Numbered from the stretch's first letter, positions 32,082 through 41,697 are shown. The stretch is 64,000 bases of DNA from JABWBH01 sp964526695 (GCA_964526695.1 CAZGJA010000019.1:3714-67713); one strand, 5' to 3'. Notes: a model not told the origin generated them from the letters alone. Made by a program: numbers and translations.

Positions 32082-34460
32082 ATGGCGGACAGCCCACAAC
32101 TCAGACAGCGCGCGGCCGGCAAGTGGCAGATTCCGCTGCTGATGCTGTCGCTCGGCGCGCTGGGAAGCGCGCTGTGGACGGCGCGCACGCAGCCGGAGGA
32201 GTACCCGGTCGCGGACGCGCTGGCGCAGATCGATGCGCTGCTCGCCGAGGGCGCCAACGAGCCTGCCGCGCGGATGGCCACCACGCTGCTTCGGCGATCG
32301 GAATTCGCGCCGGAGGATCTGGCGCCGATTCACCTGCGGCTGGCGCGGGCGCTCAGCGCCGTGGCGCGGGCCACCGCGGCCACGCCGGACGACATTCATC
32401 GCCGCATCGTCGTTCATTATGCCTTCGCCGAAGAACACGCCGAGACGATCACCTCTGACGATCACGAATCCTGGGCCGCGGCGCTGGAGCACGAGAAGCT
32501 CGCGGCGGACGCGGTGCATCACCTCGATGAGGCATTTGAACTTTCCTCGCAGTCCAAGTGGGACTGCGTGCGCCGTGCGCTGACGCTGCGTCGCAAGGCG
32601 CTGCACGAAAGCGCGGACGAGCTGACGCCGCGGCTGGAGCGCGTGCTGACCGCGCCGGCGGCGGGGCCGGAGCGGCGCGTGTGGGCGCTGGAGGAGATGG
32701 TCACGCTTCTGCACGACGACGGCCGGGTGGACGAGGCCATCACGCTGATTGCGCGGCATCGCGAGTCGGTGGACAGTCCGCAGTGGAAAGACACGATCGA
32801 GTACTTGACCGCGCTGTCGATGGTGCGCGGGGGCGCGGCGGACGAGGCGGAGCTGCTGGTGCGCGCTCTTCATGCGCGGCAGGCCGAGAATGACCCGAAT
32901 GGGGCGCGGTGCGCGTGGCTGCTGGGTCGGATCATGCTGGGCGCGGACGGGCGCGAGCGGCCGGGCGAGGCGATCGCGCATTTCGAGGAATCGCTTCGGA
33001 CGTCGCCGCGCGGCGCGTATGCGGCGGCCTCGCGGCTGGGGCTGGCCGAGGCGCTGACCGGCTTGGAGCGCGACGGCGAGGCGATCGAGCAATACCGCCA
33101 GGCGCTGTCGCAACTGACGGAGACGCCAGAGTCGCACGAGATCGATGCCGACGTGGTGCGGACTTCGCTCATTCAGCAGGCGGGGCTGGCGCGCGTCTCG
33201 GGACGGCTGCGTTCGGCGCTGGACTATCTGGAGGTTGTGGGCGCTCCGGAGGAATCCGCGAATCAGGAGAATGCGGCCGGATATTGGGAACTGCGCGGTG
33301 AAATCGCCGAAGGGCTGGCGCGCAAGACTCGGGAGGAACTCGAGGGTCGGGCGCACGAGGGTGAAGCCGTTGAGGCGGGCGACTGGGAAGCGGTCTCGAC
33401 GGCGTTCAAGACCGCGGGCGAGAGTTTTCTAGAGCTGGCGAGGCTGGGCGTGCTGGATGAGCGGCGCGCCGCCGACGCACACTTCCGCGCGGCGGAGATG
33501 TTCGCGGAAGCCTCCGAGCGGACCGAAGCGGCGCGGCTCTTCGCGTCCTTCGCGGCGGAGCATCCGCTCAGCCCCAGCGTCGGACATGCGCTGCTTCGTC
33601 TCGGCCAGGTGCGACAGGCGAACGGCGAGTTTCAGGAGGCGCTGCAGGCGTATCGCGAGTGCGTGTCGCGGTTTTCGGGAACGTTGTACGGATCGCAGGC
33701 GCTGATTCCGCTGGCGGAAACATATCTGGCCATCGCGGACGGCACGGAGGAGCTTGACCAGGCCGAGGACACGCTTGGGCAGATTCTCGAAGGTTCGGAG
33801 TTGTTCCGTCCCGAGTCGCGCGAGTTCGTGGACGCCCTGTTCCTGCGCGGTCAGATCGCGAGCCTGAAGGGGGAGCACGACCGGGCGATCGCCATTCTGA
33901 CCGAGGCGCTGGACCGCTATCCGTCTGATGAGCGCCGGCTTCGCGCGCGGTTCCTGCTGGCGGACGCGTATCGCCAGAGCGGGCTGGCGTTGAAGGAGGC
34001 GGCGAAGCAGGCCGTCTCCGCGGGCGAGGGCGCGCAGATTCGCGAAGACTACCTCGCGCGACTTGCCGAGGCGCGCAAGCTGTTCCGCGAAGTGATCGAC
34101 GCCTTTGAATCGAGACCGACGCTGTCGCTCGACCGGCTGGAGGGCACGTACTACCGCCACGGGCTTTTATTCGAGGCGGACTGCCTCTTCGAGGCGATGC
34201 TCTACGCCGACGCGCTCAAGCTGTACCAGTCCGCGGCGGGCACGCTGGCGGATACGCCCGCTGTGCTGGCGACTTATGTGCAGATCATCAACTGCCACGT
34301 GTTCCTCGGGCAGTCGCAGGACGCGCGCACGGCGCTGACGCGGGCGCTGGTGCAGCTCGATCGCATTCCCGACGCGTCGTTTGAGCAGACGTACGCGAAG
34401 GAAACGAAGGCGGATTGGAAGCGGTATTTCGAGTGGCTGGATAAGTCGGAGTTGTTTTGA
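32082..34460 (+). CDS. Large TPR protein at the head of the flagellar cluster
   Basis: 792 residues from ATG 32082 (GGAAG 6 bases upstream). An uncleaved signal anchor is likely (KWQIPLLMLSLGALGSALWTA, about 15-35). The remainder is a long helical superhelix of tetratricopeptide-like repeats, for example DEAELLVRALHARQAENDPN, EAIAHFEESLRTSPRGAYAA and PLSPSVGHALLRLGQVRQANG. It should sit in the periplasm, held to the inner membrane. It is followed at 18 bases by the FlgN-like gene, so a flagellar or motility role is plausible but inferred from position only. Confidence 0.75.
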   Translation: MADSPQLRQRAAGKWQIPLLMLSLGALGSALWTARTQPEEYPVADALAQIDALLAEGANEPAARMATTLLRRSEFAPEDLAPIHLRLARALSAVARATAATPDDIHRRIVVHYAFAEEHAETITSDDHESWAAALEHEKLAADAVHHLDEAFELSSQSKWDCVRRALTLRRKALHESADELTPRLERVLTAPAAGPERRVWALEEMVTLLHDDGRVDEAITLIARHRESVDSPQWKDTIEYLTALSMVRGGAADEAELLVRALHARQAENDPNGARCAWLLGRIMLGADGRERPGEAIAHFEESLRTSPRGAYAAASRLGLAEALTGLERDGEAIEQYRQALSQLTETPESHEIDADVVRTSLIQQAGLARVSGRLRSALDYLEVVGAPEESANQENAAGYWELRGEIAEGLARKTREELEGRAHEGEAVEAGDWEAVSTAFKTAGESFLELARLGVLDERRAADAHFRAAEMFAEASERTEAARLFASFAAEHPLSPSVGHALLRLGQVRQANGEFQEALQAYRECVSRFSGTLYGSQALIPLAETYLAIADGTEELDQAEDTLGQILEGSELFRPESREFVDALFLRGQIASLKGEHDRAIAILTEALDRYPSDERRLRARFLLADAYRQSGLALKEAAKQAVSAGEGAQIREDYLARLAEARKLFREVIDAFESRPTLSLDRLEGTYYRHGLLFEADCLFEAMLYADALKLYQSAAGTLADTPAVLATYVQIINCHVFLGQSQDARTALTRALVQLDRIPDASFEQTYAKETKADWKRYFEWLDKSELF

Positions 34461-34478
34461 CCGAGAAGGGAAGCCGGC

Positions 34479-34934
34479 ATGACGGACATCGACGTGCGAC
34501 CCGAGACCGTGTTGGGCTGGCTGCGCGAGCAGCATGGGCTGCATCAGCGGCTCGAGGCGCTGTCGATCCGGCAGCGGGCGATGGTGGTCGCGGACGACCC
34601 CAAGCCCCTGCTGCGGCTGCTGGCGGAGCGTCAGAGCCTGACGACGGAGATGGGGCGGCTGGCACGGCAGATCGCGCCGGTGCGCCGGCAGTGGGCGGCG
34701 TATCAGCGGAAGCTCAGCCCGGCACAGTCGTCCGAGGCGAGCCGGCTGGTCGATGCGTCCGCGGCGCTGCTGTCGGGCGTGATGACGCGGGACGAGGAGG
34801 ATGCGCGGCGGTTGGCGGCACGGAAGCGCGTGGTGACGAAGGAGGCGGGCGAGTCGGCGGCGTCGAAGGCGATGCTCAGCGGCTACGTCGCGGCCACTTC
34901 GAGCGGCTCGCCGGTCGGTTCGTGGCAGGGATGA
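34479..34934 (+). CDS. FlgN-like flagellar export chaperone (putative)
   Basis: 151 residues, mostly alpha-helical: two long helices at about 9-70 with L-L spacing (LREQHGLHQRLEALSIRQRAM, then PKPLLRLLAERQSLTTEMGRL) and a third helix at 85-120. Size, helix plan and location directly before the fleSR-like pair and flgB fit FlgN, which escorts hook-filament junction proteins FlgK and FlgL to the export gate. The match is by features, not by a clear signature. Confidence 0.55.
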   Translation: MTDIDVRPETVLGWLREQHGLHQRLEALSIRQRAMVVADDPKPLLRLLAERQSLTTEMGRLARQIAPVRRQWAAYQRKLSPAQSSEASRLVDASAALLSGVMTRDEEDARRLAARKRVVTKEAGESAASKAMLSGYVAATSSGSPVGSWQG

Positions 34935-34959
34935 GCGGAACAGGGACTTGGAGCCGGGG

Positions 34960-35823
34960 ATGAGTGCGGCGCTGATGCAACACGGCGAGACGGGTTTCCA
35001 CCAGGACCACGAACTGGCGGCGCTCATCCTGTCATTCAACGACGTGACGGAGCGGCTCAAGCAGTCGCACGAGACGCTCGGATCGGAAGTGCGGCGGCTG
35101 CGGGAGCAGCTCGAGGAAAAAGACCGGGAGCTGGAGCGCGGGCGCCGGCTGGCGGCGCTGGGCGAAATGGCCGCGGGCGTGGCGCATGAAATCCGCAATC
35201 CGCTGGGCGGGATCGGATTGTACGCCTCGCTGCTGGCGAAGGATCTGCGCGGCGACGGCGAGAAGCACGTCACTGCGGAGCGGATTCTCGCGGGGGTGAA
35301 AAACTTGGAGGCGATCGTCGGCGACATTCTGATGTTCGCCGGCGGGGCCGAGCCGCGCTGCAGTCGCGCGGCGGCGTCGAAGATCGCGGAGGAGGCCGTC
35401 GCGCTGTCCGCGCCGCAGGCGAGGATCAAGCGCGTTCGCCTTGAAAGCGGCGCGTCGCTTCAGGGCGTCGAGCTGGACTGTGACGAACGTCAGATCAGCC
35501 GGGCGCTGCTCAACCTGGTGCTCAACGCGGTGGACGCGGTGGGCGAAGGCGGAACGGTGCGGATCGACGCGGCGACGGATCGCGTCACGGAGGGACTGGC
35601 GGGGATGGCGGTCGAGGACGACGGACCGGGGATTCCGCCGGACCAGTTGGATCGGATTTTCAACCCGTTTTTCACGACGAAAGACACGGGGACGGGGCTG
35701 GGGCTGGGGATCGTTCACCGCATCGCGGAAGCGCACGGCGGACGGATCGCCGCGGTCAACCGGCCCGAGGGGGGAGCGAGGTTTACGTTGTACGTGCCCC
35801 AGTGGCAGGGAACGCCGAAGTAG
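34960..35823 (+). CDS. Sensor histidine kinase, NtrB/FleS type
   Basis: 287 residues from ATG 34960, which has GGAG 6 bases upstream; the frame could open 12 bases earlier at TTG. A coiled coil fills residues about 20-65 and there is no PAS domain or membrane helix. The H box is AALGEMAAGVAHEIRNPLGG with phosphoacceptor His76. The ATPase lobe shows NLVLNAVDAVGEGG, DDGPGIPPDQLDRIFNPFF and TGLGLGIVHRIAEAHGG. A soluble kinase next to a sigma-54 regulator and flgB matches the FleS-FleR arrangement that times flagellar rod and hook genes. The signal is unknown. Confidence 0.85.
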   Translation: MSAALMQHGETGFHQDHELAALILSFNDVTERLKQSHETLGSEVRRLREQLEEKDRELERGRRLAALGEMAAGVAHEIRNPLGGIGLYASLLAKDLRGDGEKHVTAERILAGVKNLEAIVGDILMFAGGAEPRCSRAAASKIAEEAVALSAPQARIKRVRLESGASLQGVELDCDERQISRALLNLVLNAVDAVGEGGTVRIDAATDRVTEGLAGMAVEDDGPGIPPDQLDRIFNPFFTTKDTGTGLGLGIVHRIAEAHGGRIAAVNRPEGGARFTLYVPQWQGTPK

Positions 35824-35844
35824 CAATCGAACGGAGACGCAAGC

Positions 35845-37275
35845 ATGGCTCGTATCGCAATTGTTGACGACAAGGACATTCTGCGCGACTCGCTGACGGC
35901 GACGCTGACGCGCGAGGACCACGAGGTGACGGCGTTCGCCGATCCGACGGAGGCGCTGACGGAGGCGCGGACCGGGCGGTTCGACCTGATCCTCTCGGAC
36001 CTGAAGATGCCGCGCATGGACGGGCTGGCGCTGGTGCGCGAGCTGCGGCAGGCGGGCGTCGAGACGCCGGTCATCATCATGACCGCCTACGGGACGGTGT
36101 CCAACGCGATCGAGGCGATGAAGCTCGGCGTGTTCGACTTCGTGCAGAAGCCGTTCGACGCGGAGGCGATCGGCGTGACGATCGAGCGGGCGCTGGAGCA
36201 CGCGCGACTGGCGTCGGAGAACGAGGCGCTGCGCGAGTCGCTGGCGGAGGCGCGCGGACCGCGCGTCATGCTGGGGCACAGCCCGGCGATGACCGAGCTG
36301 CGCGACCGCATCGAGCGCGTGGCGGCCAGCCAGGCGACGGTGCTCATCACCGGCGAGTCGGGCACGGGCAAGGAACTCGTCGCGGCGACGATTCATCAAC
36401 TGTCGGACCGGCGCGATCGCCCGATGCTCTGCGTGAACTGCGCGGCGCTGTCGGCGAGCCTGCTGGAGAGCGAGCTGTTCGGGCATGAGCGCGGGGCGTT
36501 CACCGGGGCGGATCGGACGCGCAAGGGGCGCTTCGAGATCGCGGACGGCGGGACGCTGCTGCTGGATGAGATTTCAGAGATGGAGCCGGCGCTGCAGGCC
36601 AAGCTCCTCCGCGTGCTTCAGGAAGGCACGTTCGAGCGCGTCGGCAGCAGCGTGACGCGGACGGCGGACGTGCGGGTCATCGCCACGACCAACCGCGACT
36701 TGCGCGAGTGGGCGGCGCGGGGCCGATTCCGCGAGGACCTGTATTACCGCCTCAACGTGCTGCCGGTCACCGTGCCGGCGCTGCGTGAGCGGCAGGGCGA
36801 CGTGCCGACGCTGGTCGAGTCGTTCCTGCAGCGCGCCGCGGCGGCGGACGGTCGAGCCACGCTCACCATCGAACCCACGGCGGTCCGGATGCTGGAGCAG
36901 TACGGTTGGCCCGGCAACGTGCGCGAGCTGGAGAACCTGTGCCGTCGCGCGGTGACGCTGTGCACGGGCAAGACGTTGACCACGGCGCTGATCGCTCCGT
37001 GGCTGACGCAGACGGTGGAGCGCGACGCGGCGGCGCTGGGGCTGCGCGAAGGGCACCTGCTGGAGGACATGGAGCGCAAGCTGATCCTGCAGACGCTGGA
37101 GCGCTTCAACGGCCACCGCGAGAAGTCGGCGCGCTGCCTGGGGATGGGGGTGCGGACGCTGACCATGAAACTCAAGAAGTGGCGCGAGGAACGCGCGATG
37201 GAATGGAACACCGTCGCCGCGGTCAGCGTGCCGCGTCCCACGAGCATCTCCACGCCGGAACTGGTGCGCGCGTAA
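35845..37275 (+). CDS. Sigma-54-dependent response regulator (FleR/FlrC/NtrC type)
   Basis: 476 residues. The receiver domain carries the phosphorylated Asp52 in LILSDLKMPRMDG. The AAA+ domain has Walker A ITGESGTGKELVA, the sigma-54-contacting GAFTGA loop (LFGHERGAFTGADR), and LLLDEISEMEPALQAKLLRVLQ. A Fis-type helix-turn-helix lies at about 425-455 (REKSARCLGMGVRTLTMKLKKW). It needs the kinase encoded directly upstream. A candidate -24/-12 promoter sits just after it, before flgB. Confidence 0.93.
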   Translation: MARIAIVDDKDILRDSLTATLTREDHEVTAFADPTEALTEARTGRFDLILSDLKMPRMDGLALVRELRQAGVETPVIIMTAYGTVSNAIEAMKLGVFDFVQKPFDAEAIGVTIERALEHARLASENEALRESLAEARGPRVMLGHSPAMTELRDRIERVAASQATVLITGESGTGKELVAATIHQLSDRRDRPMLCVNCAALSASLLESELFGHERGAFTGADRTRKGRFEIADGGTLLLDEISEMEPALQAKLLRVLQEGTFERVGSSVTRTADVRVIATTNRDLREWAARGRFREDLYYRLNVLPVTVPALRERQGDVPTLVESFLQRAAAADGRATLTIEPTAVRMLEQYGWPGNVRELENLCRRAVTLCTGKTLTTALIAPWLTQTVERDAAALGLREGHLLEDMERKLILQTLERFNGHREKSARCLGMGVRTLTMKLKKWREERAMEWNTVAAVSVPRPTSISTPELVRA

Positions 37276-37347
37276 CGCGCGAAATCGGCAGGCCGGGCGC
37301 AGGTTTCGCTCATGCCCGTGGCGGCGTCCGCGTGGCGTTTCGCGCCA

Positions 37348-37361
37348 GGCGGGGCGCTTGC
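37348..37361 (+). promoter_or_regulatory. Candidate sigma-54 promoter (GG-N10-GC) before flgB
   Basis: GG at 37348-37349 and GC at 37360-37361 are separated by exactly ten bases, with TTGC around the -12 element. The start of transcription would be near 37373, 36 bases before flgB. The neighbouring sigma-54 activator gives it biological sense. GC-rich DNA makes chance matches likely. Confidence 0.4.
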
Positions 37362-37408
37362 GCGCGGCATGAGGCGTGCCGGAGGCCGCGAGGTCGCGGA
37401 GGACACGG

Positions 37409-37837
37409 ATGTTCATCTCAACCCTGACGGGCGGCACTTCGACGCAAGCGCTCGAGGCGACGCTGCGGTTCAACCATCACCGGCTCAAGACGCTGGCGGA
37501 GAACATCGCCAACTTCGGCACGCCGGGGTACCGCACGAAGCAGCTCGACGCGCGGGCGTTTCAGAAGGCGCTGCGGACGGCGATGGACGAGCGCCGCGGG
37601 GGCGCGGCGCTGCAGGTCAACGCCGGGCGCGAGGTGAGCACGGACGCGGCGGGTCGGATGAAGATCCATCCTTCGCAGGCGCCGGTGGAGAACATCCTGT
37701 TTCACGACGGCACCAACGCCTCGATGGAAAGCCAGATGTCGCAGCTTGCGCAGACGGGGCTGACGCAGCGGCTGGCCACCGACCTGCTGAAGGACAAGTT
37801 TGACGGGTTGCGCAAGGCGATTCGAGGCCAAGCGTAG
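37409..37837 (+). CDS. flgB: Flagellar basal-body rod protein FlgB
   Basis: 142 residues from ATG 37409, with GGAGG 6 bases upstream (the frame opens earlier at 37376). The rod-protein motif NHHRLKTLAENIANFGTPGYRTK lies near residue 25. The C-terminal heptad region SMESQMSQLAQTGLTQRLATDLL is typical of axial proteins. It forms the proximal rod, secreted through the export gate. First of the basal-body genes. Confidence 0.93.
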   Translation: MFISTLTGGTSTQALEATLRFNHHRLKTLAENIANFGTPGYRTKQLDARAFQKALRTAMDERRGGAALQVNAGREVSTDAAGRMKIHPSQAPVENILFHDGTNASMESQMSQLAQTGLTQRLATDLLKDKFDGLRKAIRGQA

Positions 37838-37872
37838 CGCAGAAGCCAGGCGTAGCGCATCAGGAGTAGCGC

Positions 37873-38292
37873 ATGTTCGACATTCTCGACATCAGCACGT
37901 CGGCGCTGACGGCGCAGCGCGCCAACATGGACACGATTGCCGGGAACGTGGCCAACATGGACGCGACGCGCGACGAGGCCGGTCGCCCCAACCCGTATCG
38001 CCGGCGCGTGCCGCTTTTCGCGGCGGGCCGGATCGAGGGCGGCAAGGTCGCGCCCGGCGTTCGCGTGCAGCGCATCGTCGAGGATCCGTCGCCGTTTCAT
38101 CTCGTTGAGGATCCGTCGCACCCCGACGCCATCCGCAGCGGCCCCCATGAGGGCTACGTGCGCACGCCCAACGTCGAGATGCACACGGAGATGGTGAACA
38201 TGATGATGGCGCTGCGGGCGTATGAGGCCAACGTGTCGGTGATTGAAACCACGAAGAGCATGATGACCACGTCGCTGAGGCTGCTGGCGTAG
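37873..38292 (+). CDS. flgC: Flagellar basal-body rod protein FlgC
   Basis: 139 residues. The N-terminal rod motif is LTAQRANMDTIAGNVANMDATRD. The conserved FlgC core is EGYVRTPNVEMHTEMVNMMMALRAYEANVSV. The start has AGGAG embedded in a short repeat (three gtagcgca copies between flgB and flgC). It is a proximal rod component exported by the flagellar type III apparatus. Confidence 0.95.
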   Translation: MFDILDISTSALTAQRANMDTIAGNVANMDATRDEAGRPNPYRRRVPLFAAGRIEGGKVAPGVRVQRIVEDPSPFHLVEDPSHPDAIRSGPHEGYVRTPNVEMHTEMVNMMMALRAYEANVSVIETTKSMMTTSLRLLA

Positions 38293-38383
38293 TCGGTTTG
38301 CAGGGCGGATTCGCCGCAACGAGCCGCGGACTTCAGTCCGCGCGGATTTGACGCTGAGACGCTAACCGCATGGAGAGCCGCAC

Positions 38384-38695
38384 ATGATTCAACCCATCAG
38401 CTCGAACTTCACGCTGGCGCCGATCGCGCCACTGTCGCCGATCGACGGCGCGGGAGTGGGCGGCGCGGCGAAAGGCAAGGACTTTCGCGGCGTCCTGATG
38501 GACAACCTCGGCGAGGTCAACCGCCTCCAGCAGGAGGCCGACCAGGGCGTGCAGCAGCTTCTCGCGGGCGAGACGGACGACGTGACCGGCGTGCTGACCG
38601 CGGTGAACAAGGCGGGCATCGCGTTCGACCTGCTCATGGAAGTGCGGAACAAGCTGGTCGGCGCGTATGAAGAGATTCAGCAGATGCGGGTTTGA
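38384..38695 (+). CDS. fliE: Flagellar hook-basal body complex protein FliE
   Basis: 103 residues. The C-terminal half is characteristic: FRGVLMDNLGEVNRLQQEADQGVQQLLAGETDDVTGVLTAVNKAGIAFDLLMEVRNKLVGAYEEIQQMRV. FliE links the MS ring to the rod and is the first axial protein assembled. The stop codon TGA (38693-38695) is the beginning of the first unit of an 8-bp repeat array. Confidence 0.93.
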   Translation: MIQPISSNFTLAPIAPLSPIDGAGVGGAAKGKDFRGVLMDNLGEVNRLQQEADQGVQQLLAGETDDVTGVLTAVNKAGIAFDLLMEVRNKLVGAYEEIQQMRV

Positions 38696-38766
38696 AACGC
38701 CAAAACGCCGAAACGCCAAAACGCCAAAACGCCAAAAGAAACGTCGAAACGTCGAAACGCCGAAAT
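38694..38766 (+). repeat. 8-bp tandem array (GAAACGCC / AAAACGCC / GAAACGTC)
   Basis: At least eight octamer units with single-base variants run from the fliE stop codon onward, and a smaller cluster follows at 38836-38860. The reverse complement of the same family lies at 1144-1187. Confidence 0.85.
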
Positions 38767-38914
38767 CAGAACCCCTCACGCAAGTGAGGGGCTTGGTGTC
38801 AAGGCGCCTCATGCGAGCGAGCTGCCCATGCAGAGCGTCGAAACGTCGAAACGCCGAAATGCAGGCAAGAGGCAATAGGCAGCAGACCAGGGGCGCCGGC
38901 TGACAAGGGATCGC

Positions 38915-40591
38915 ATGGATCGGGTCAAGGAATCACTGTCGCGGATCATGCTGCAGCTTCGCGTGCTGACCGTGTCGCAGCGGCTGGTCGTGGTGCTGTG
39001 CGCGGCGCTGGTGGTCACGTCGGTATTGTGGCTGATGAACTGGTCGGCCACGCCGCAACGCGTCCCGGTGCTGGAGCAGGACTTCGACTTCGCCATGCTG
39101 GGCACGGCGGAGACGGCGCTGCGGGCCAACGGGATCGAGTTCGAGACGGCCGGTCAGCGGATTCTGGTTCGCGCGGAGGATCAGGACAACGCCATCCGCG
39201 TGCTGCACGAGAGCAACGCCGTGCCGCAGGACGGACGCATCGACCTCGACGCGCTCATCAAAGACACCAATCCCTTCGTTCCGGAGTCGGAGCGGATCTT
39301 CGCCCGGACGGTGGCGAAGGGGAACAAGCTGGCGCAGATCATCAAGAAAAGCCCGCAGGTGCTTGACGCGGAGGTCGTGCTGAACCCGGAGCAAAAGCGG
39401 CGGATCGGCGCGCCCTCGGACGTGCCCACGGCGTCCGTCATCGTCACGCTGGCGCCGAACGCGGAGATGTCGGCGTCGATGGTGCAGGGCTTCGCCAACC
39501 TCGTCAGCCGCGCGGTGGCGGGGCTGACGCCGCACATGGTGTCGATCATCGATGGGCGCACGTTTCAGCATTACTCCGTGCCGTCGCCGCAGGACGCGGT
39601 CGTGGCCGGGCACCTGGACGAGGTGAAAAAGCATGAGTCGCACCTGCTCGCCAAGGTGATGGAGACGCTGCGCTACGTGCCGAACGTGCTGGCGAGCGTG
39701 ACCGTGGAGCTGGATAACGCGCGGGTCACCAAGGAAACGCAGAAGTACGACAAGCCGGAGATCAAGACCGAGGAATCCACGGAAGACACGAGCACGGCCC
39801 CGGAGAGTTCGGGCGAGGAAGGCGTGTACGCCAACGTCGGCGCGGGGATTTCGGGCGGTTCGTCCGGCGGCAACACCAGTGCCACGACGCAGAACACCGC
39901 GTTCTTCGATCCCAAGCTGACGGAAATGACCAAGACCGAGCAGATCGCCCCGAGCCGCAAGCGCGTCACGGCTTCCGTGCATATTCCGCGAAGCTGGATC
40001 GCGGGCGTGTTTCGTCTCGCTAACCCGGACAAGGACAAGCCGACGGAGGCCGACCTGCAACCGTCCATGACGGCGGAGCGCGACCGCATCAAGTCGAGCG
40101 TCGCCAAGACGATCATGGCGGACCCCAAGGACGTCGAAGTGGACGTGTATCCGGACATGGACATCAACGGAGCGCCGATCGCCGCGATGACCGCCGGCGT
40201 GCCGGCGGCTCTCGGTCTTGCGCCGGGGGCGACGGGTCCGGGTTGGAAGGGCTATCTCGACACGTACGGTCCGCAGGCCGGGCTGGCGTTCTTGGCGCTG
40301 ATGAGCCTCATGATGCTCGGGCGGACGGCGCGGCGTTCGGCGGTGCTGGCCGAGGAGCAGCGCAAGCAGGACGTCCGCAAGGAAGTCGAGCGGATGGAGG
40401 ACTTGATCGCGGAAGAGACGGCGGAAGTGCTCGGGACGGCGGAGTTCTCCGACGACGCGCTGGAGGGGAAGGAAATCAGCCCCGACCTCTTGCGCAATCG
40501 CAATCTCGTTTCGCAGGTGAGTCGCATGGTCGAGAAGGATCCCCACGGCTCGGCGGAGTTGCTGCGGAAGTGGGTGCAGGATCAGACGTGA
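38915..40591 (+). CDS. fliF: Flagellar MS-ring protein FliF
   Basis: 558 residues. A first membrane helix at about 20-42 (RLVVVLCAALVVTSVLWLM) and a second at about 447-470 flank the periplasmic ring-building domains, including LARTVAKG-like and ASVIVTLAPNAEMSASMVQGFANLVSRAVAGL. The acidic C-terminus (EVERMEDLIAEETAEVL ... ELLRKWVQDQT) is the FliG-binding tail. FliF forms the base plate for the motor and export gate. A long acidic, Gly/Ser-rich loop (EESTEDTSTAPESSGEEG) is an insertion in the ring domain. Confidence 0.95.
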   Translation: MDRVKESLSRIMLQLRVLTVSQRLVVVLCAALVVTSVLWLMNWSATPQRVPVLEQDFDFAMLGTAETALRANGIEFETAGQRILVRAEDQDNAIRVLHESNAVPQDGRIDLDALIKDTNPFVPESERIFARTVAKGNKLAQIIKKSPQVLDAEVVLNPEQKRRIGAPSDVPTASVIVTLAPNAEMSASMVQGFANLVSRAVAGLTPHMVSIIDGRTFQHYSVPSPQDAVVAGHLDEVKKHESHLLAKVMETLRYVPNVLASVTVELDNARVTKETQKYDKPEIKTEESTEDTSTAPESSGEEGVYANVGAGISGGSSGGNTSATTQNTAFFDPKLTEMTKTEQIAPSRKRVTASVHIPRSWIAGVFRLANPDKDKPTEADLQPSMTAERDRIKSSVAKTIMADPKDVEVDVYPDMDINGAPIAAMTAGVPAALGLAPGATGPGWKGYLDTYGPQAGLAFLALMSLMMLGRTARRSAVLAEEQRKQDVRKEVERMEDLIAEETAEVLGTAEFSDDALEGKEISPDLLRNRNLVSQVSRMVEKDPHGSAELLRKWVQDQT

Positions 40592-40665
40592 TGCGATGGG
40601 AACCGGCGGGCGCACGGCGTCCGGTCCAAGTGTGATCGAAGCGCAGTGGCTGGAAGGGCGACGGA

Positions 40666-41697
40666 ATGTCCACGGCACCGGCGGTACAATCCGAGCGAAC
40701 GCTGAAAGGCTCGCAGAAGGCGGCCGTGCTGCTCCTCTCGCTGGAGACGGAGGTGGCGGCGCGCATCCTGAAGCTGCTCGACGCGAACATCGTGGAGGAG
40801 ATCACGCGCGAAATCGCCTCGCTGGAAAACGTCACCGACAAGGTGAGCAACAAGGTCGTCGAGGAATATTACCACGTGGCGATGGCGCAGCAGTACCTCA
40901 AGCAGGGGGGACTGCTCTACGCCCGCATGTTGCTGCAAAAGGCGCTGCCCGCCGACGACGCCAAAAGGGTCATCGCCCAGATCCAACATCACGTCATTCA
41001 AGCGCCGTTCGCCTTTCTGCAAAAAGCCGACAGCGAAAACCTGCTGGCGTTCATCCAGGACGAGCACCCGCAGACCATCGCGCTGATCATGTCGCACATG
41101 CCGCCGAACAAGGCCAGCGAGCTGCTGGTGGGTCTGCCGGCGAGCAAGCAGCTTGAAGTCGTCGTGCGCATGGCGCGCATGGATCAGACCAACCCGGAGG
41201 TCGTCAAGGAGGTCGAGAAGGGGCTGGAGATGCGCGTCTCGGGGTTCGTCACGCAGACGTTTTCCAAGTGCGGCGGCGTGGATACCGTGGCCGGCATCCT
41301 CAACCTCGTGGATCGCTCGACGGAGAAGACGCTGCTGGAGTCGCTGGAGGCGGAGGCGCCCGACCTGGTCGATCCGATCCGCCGGCTGATGTTCGTGTTC
41401 GAGGACATCATCCTGGTCAACGACCGCGGCATTCAGTCCGTGCTCAAGGAAATCAACAACGACGATCTGGTGCTGGCGCTGCGCACCGCCAGCGACGAGC
41501 TGAAGGAGAAGATCTTCAGCAACATGTCCGAGCGCGCGGCGCAGATGATCAAGGAAGACATGGAGTACATGGGTCCGGTGCGTCTCAGCGACGTCGAGAC
41601 GGCGCAGCAGCGCATCGTGGACGTCGTGCGCCGCCTGGAGGACTCGGGCGAGATCATCATCTCCGGTCGCGGCGGGGATCGGGAGCAAATTGTGTAG
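40666..41697 (+). CDS. fliG: Flagellar motor switch protein FliG
   Basis: 343 residues. The N-terminal domain binds FliF (LKGSQKAAVLLLSLETEVAARIL). The middle domain carries the EHPQT motif (DEHPQTIALIMSHMPPNKASELL). The C-terminal torque domain contains VFEDIILVNDRGIQSVLKEI and the charged helix LREASDELKEKI-like segment. It transmits rotation between rotor and stator. The C-terminal region is complete. No MotA or MotB gene is in the window. Confidence 0.96.
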   Translation: MSTAPAVQSERTLKGSQKAAVLLLSLETEVAARILKLLDANIVEEITREIASLENVTDKVSNKVVEEYYHVAMAQQYLKQGGLLYARMLLQKALPADDAKRVIAQIQHHVIQAPFAFLQKADSENLLAFIQDEHPQTIALIMSHMPPNKASELLVGLPASKQLEVVVRMARMDQTNPEVVKEVEKGLEMRVSGFVTQTFSKCGGVDTVAGILNLVDRSTEKTLLESLEAEAPDLVDPIRRLMFVFEDIILVNDRGIQSVLKEINNDDLVLALRTASDELKEKIFSNMSERAAQMIKEDMEYMGPVRLSDVETAQQRIVDVVRRLEDSGEIIISGRGGDREQIV

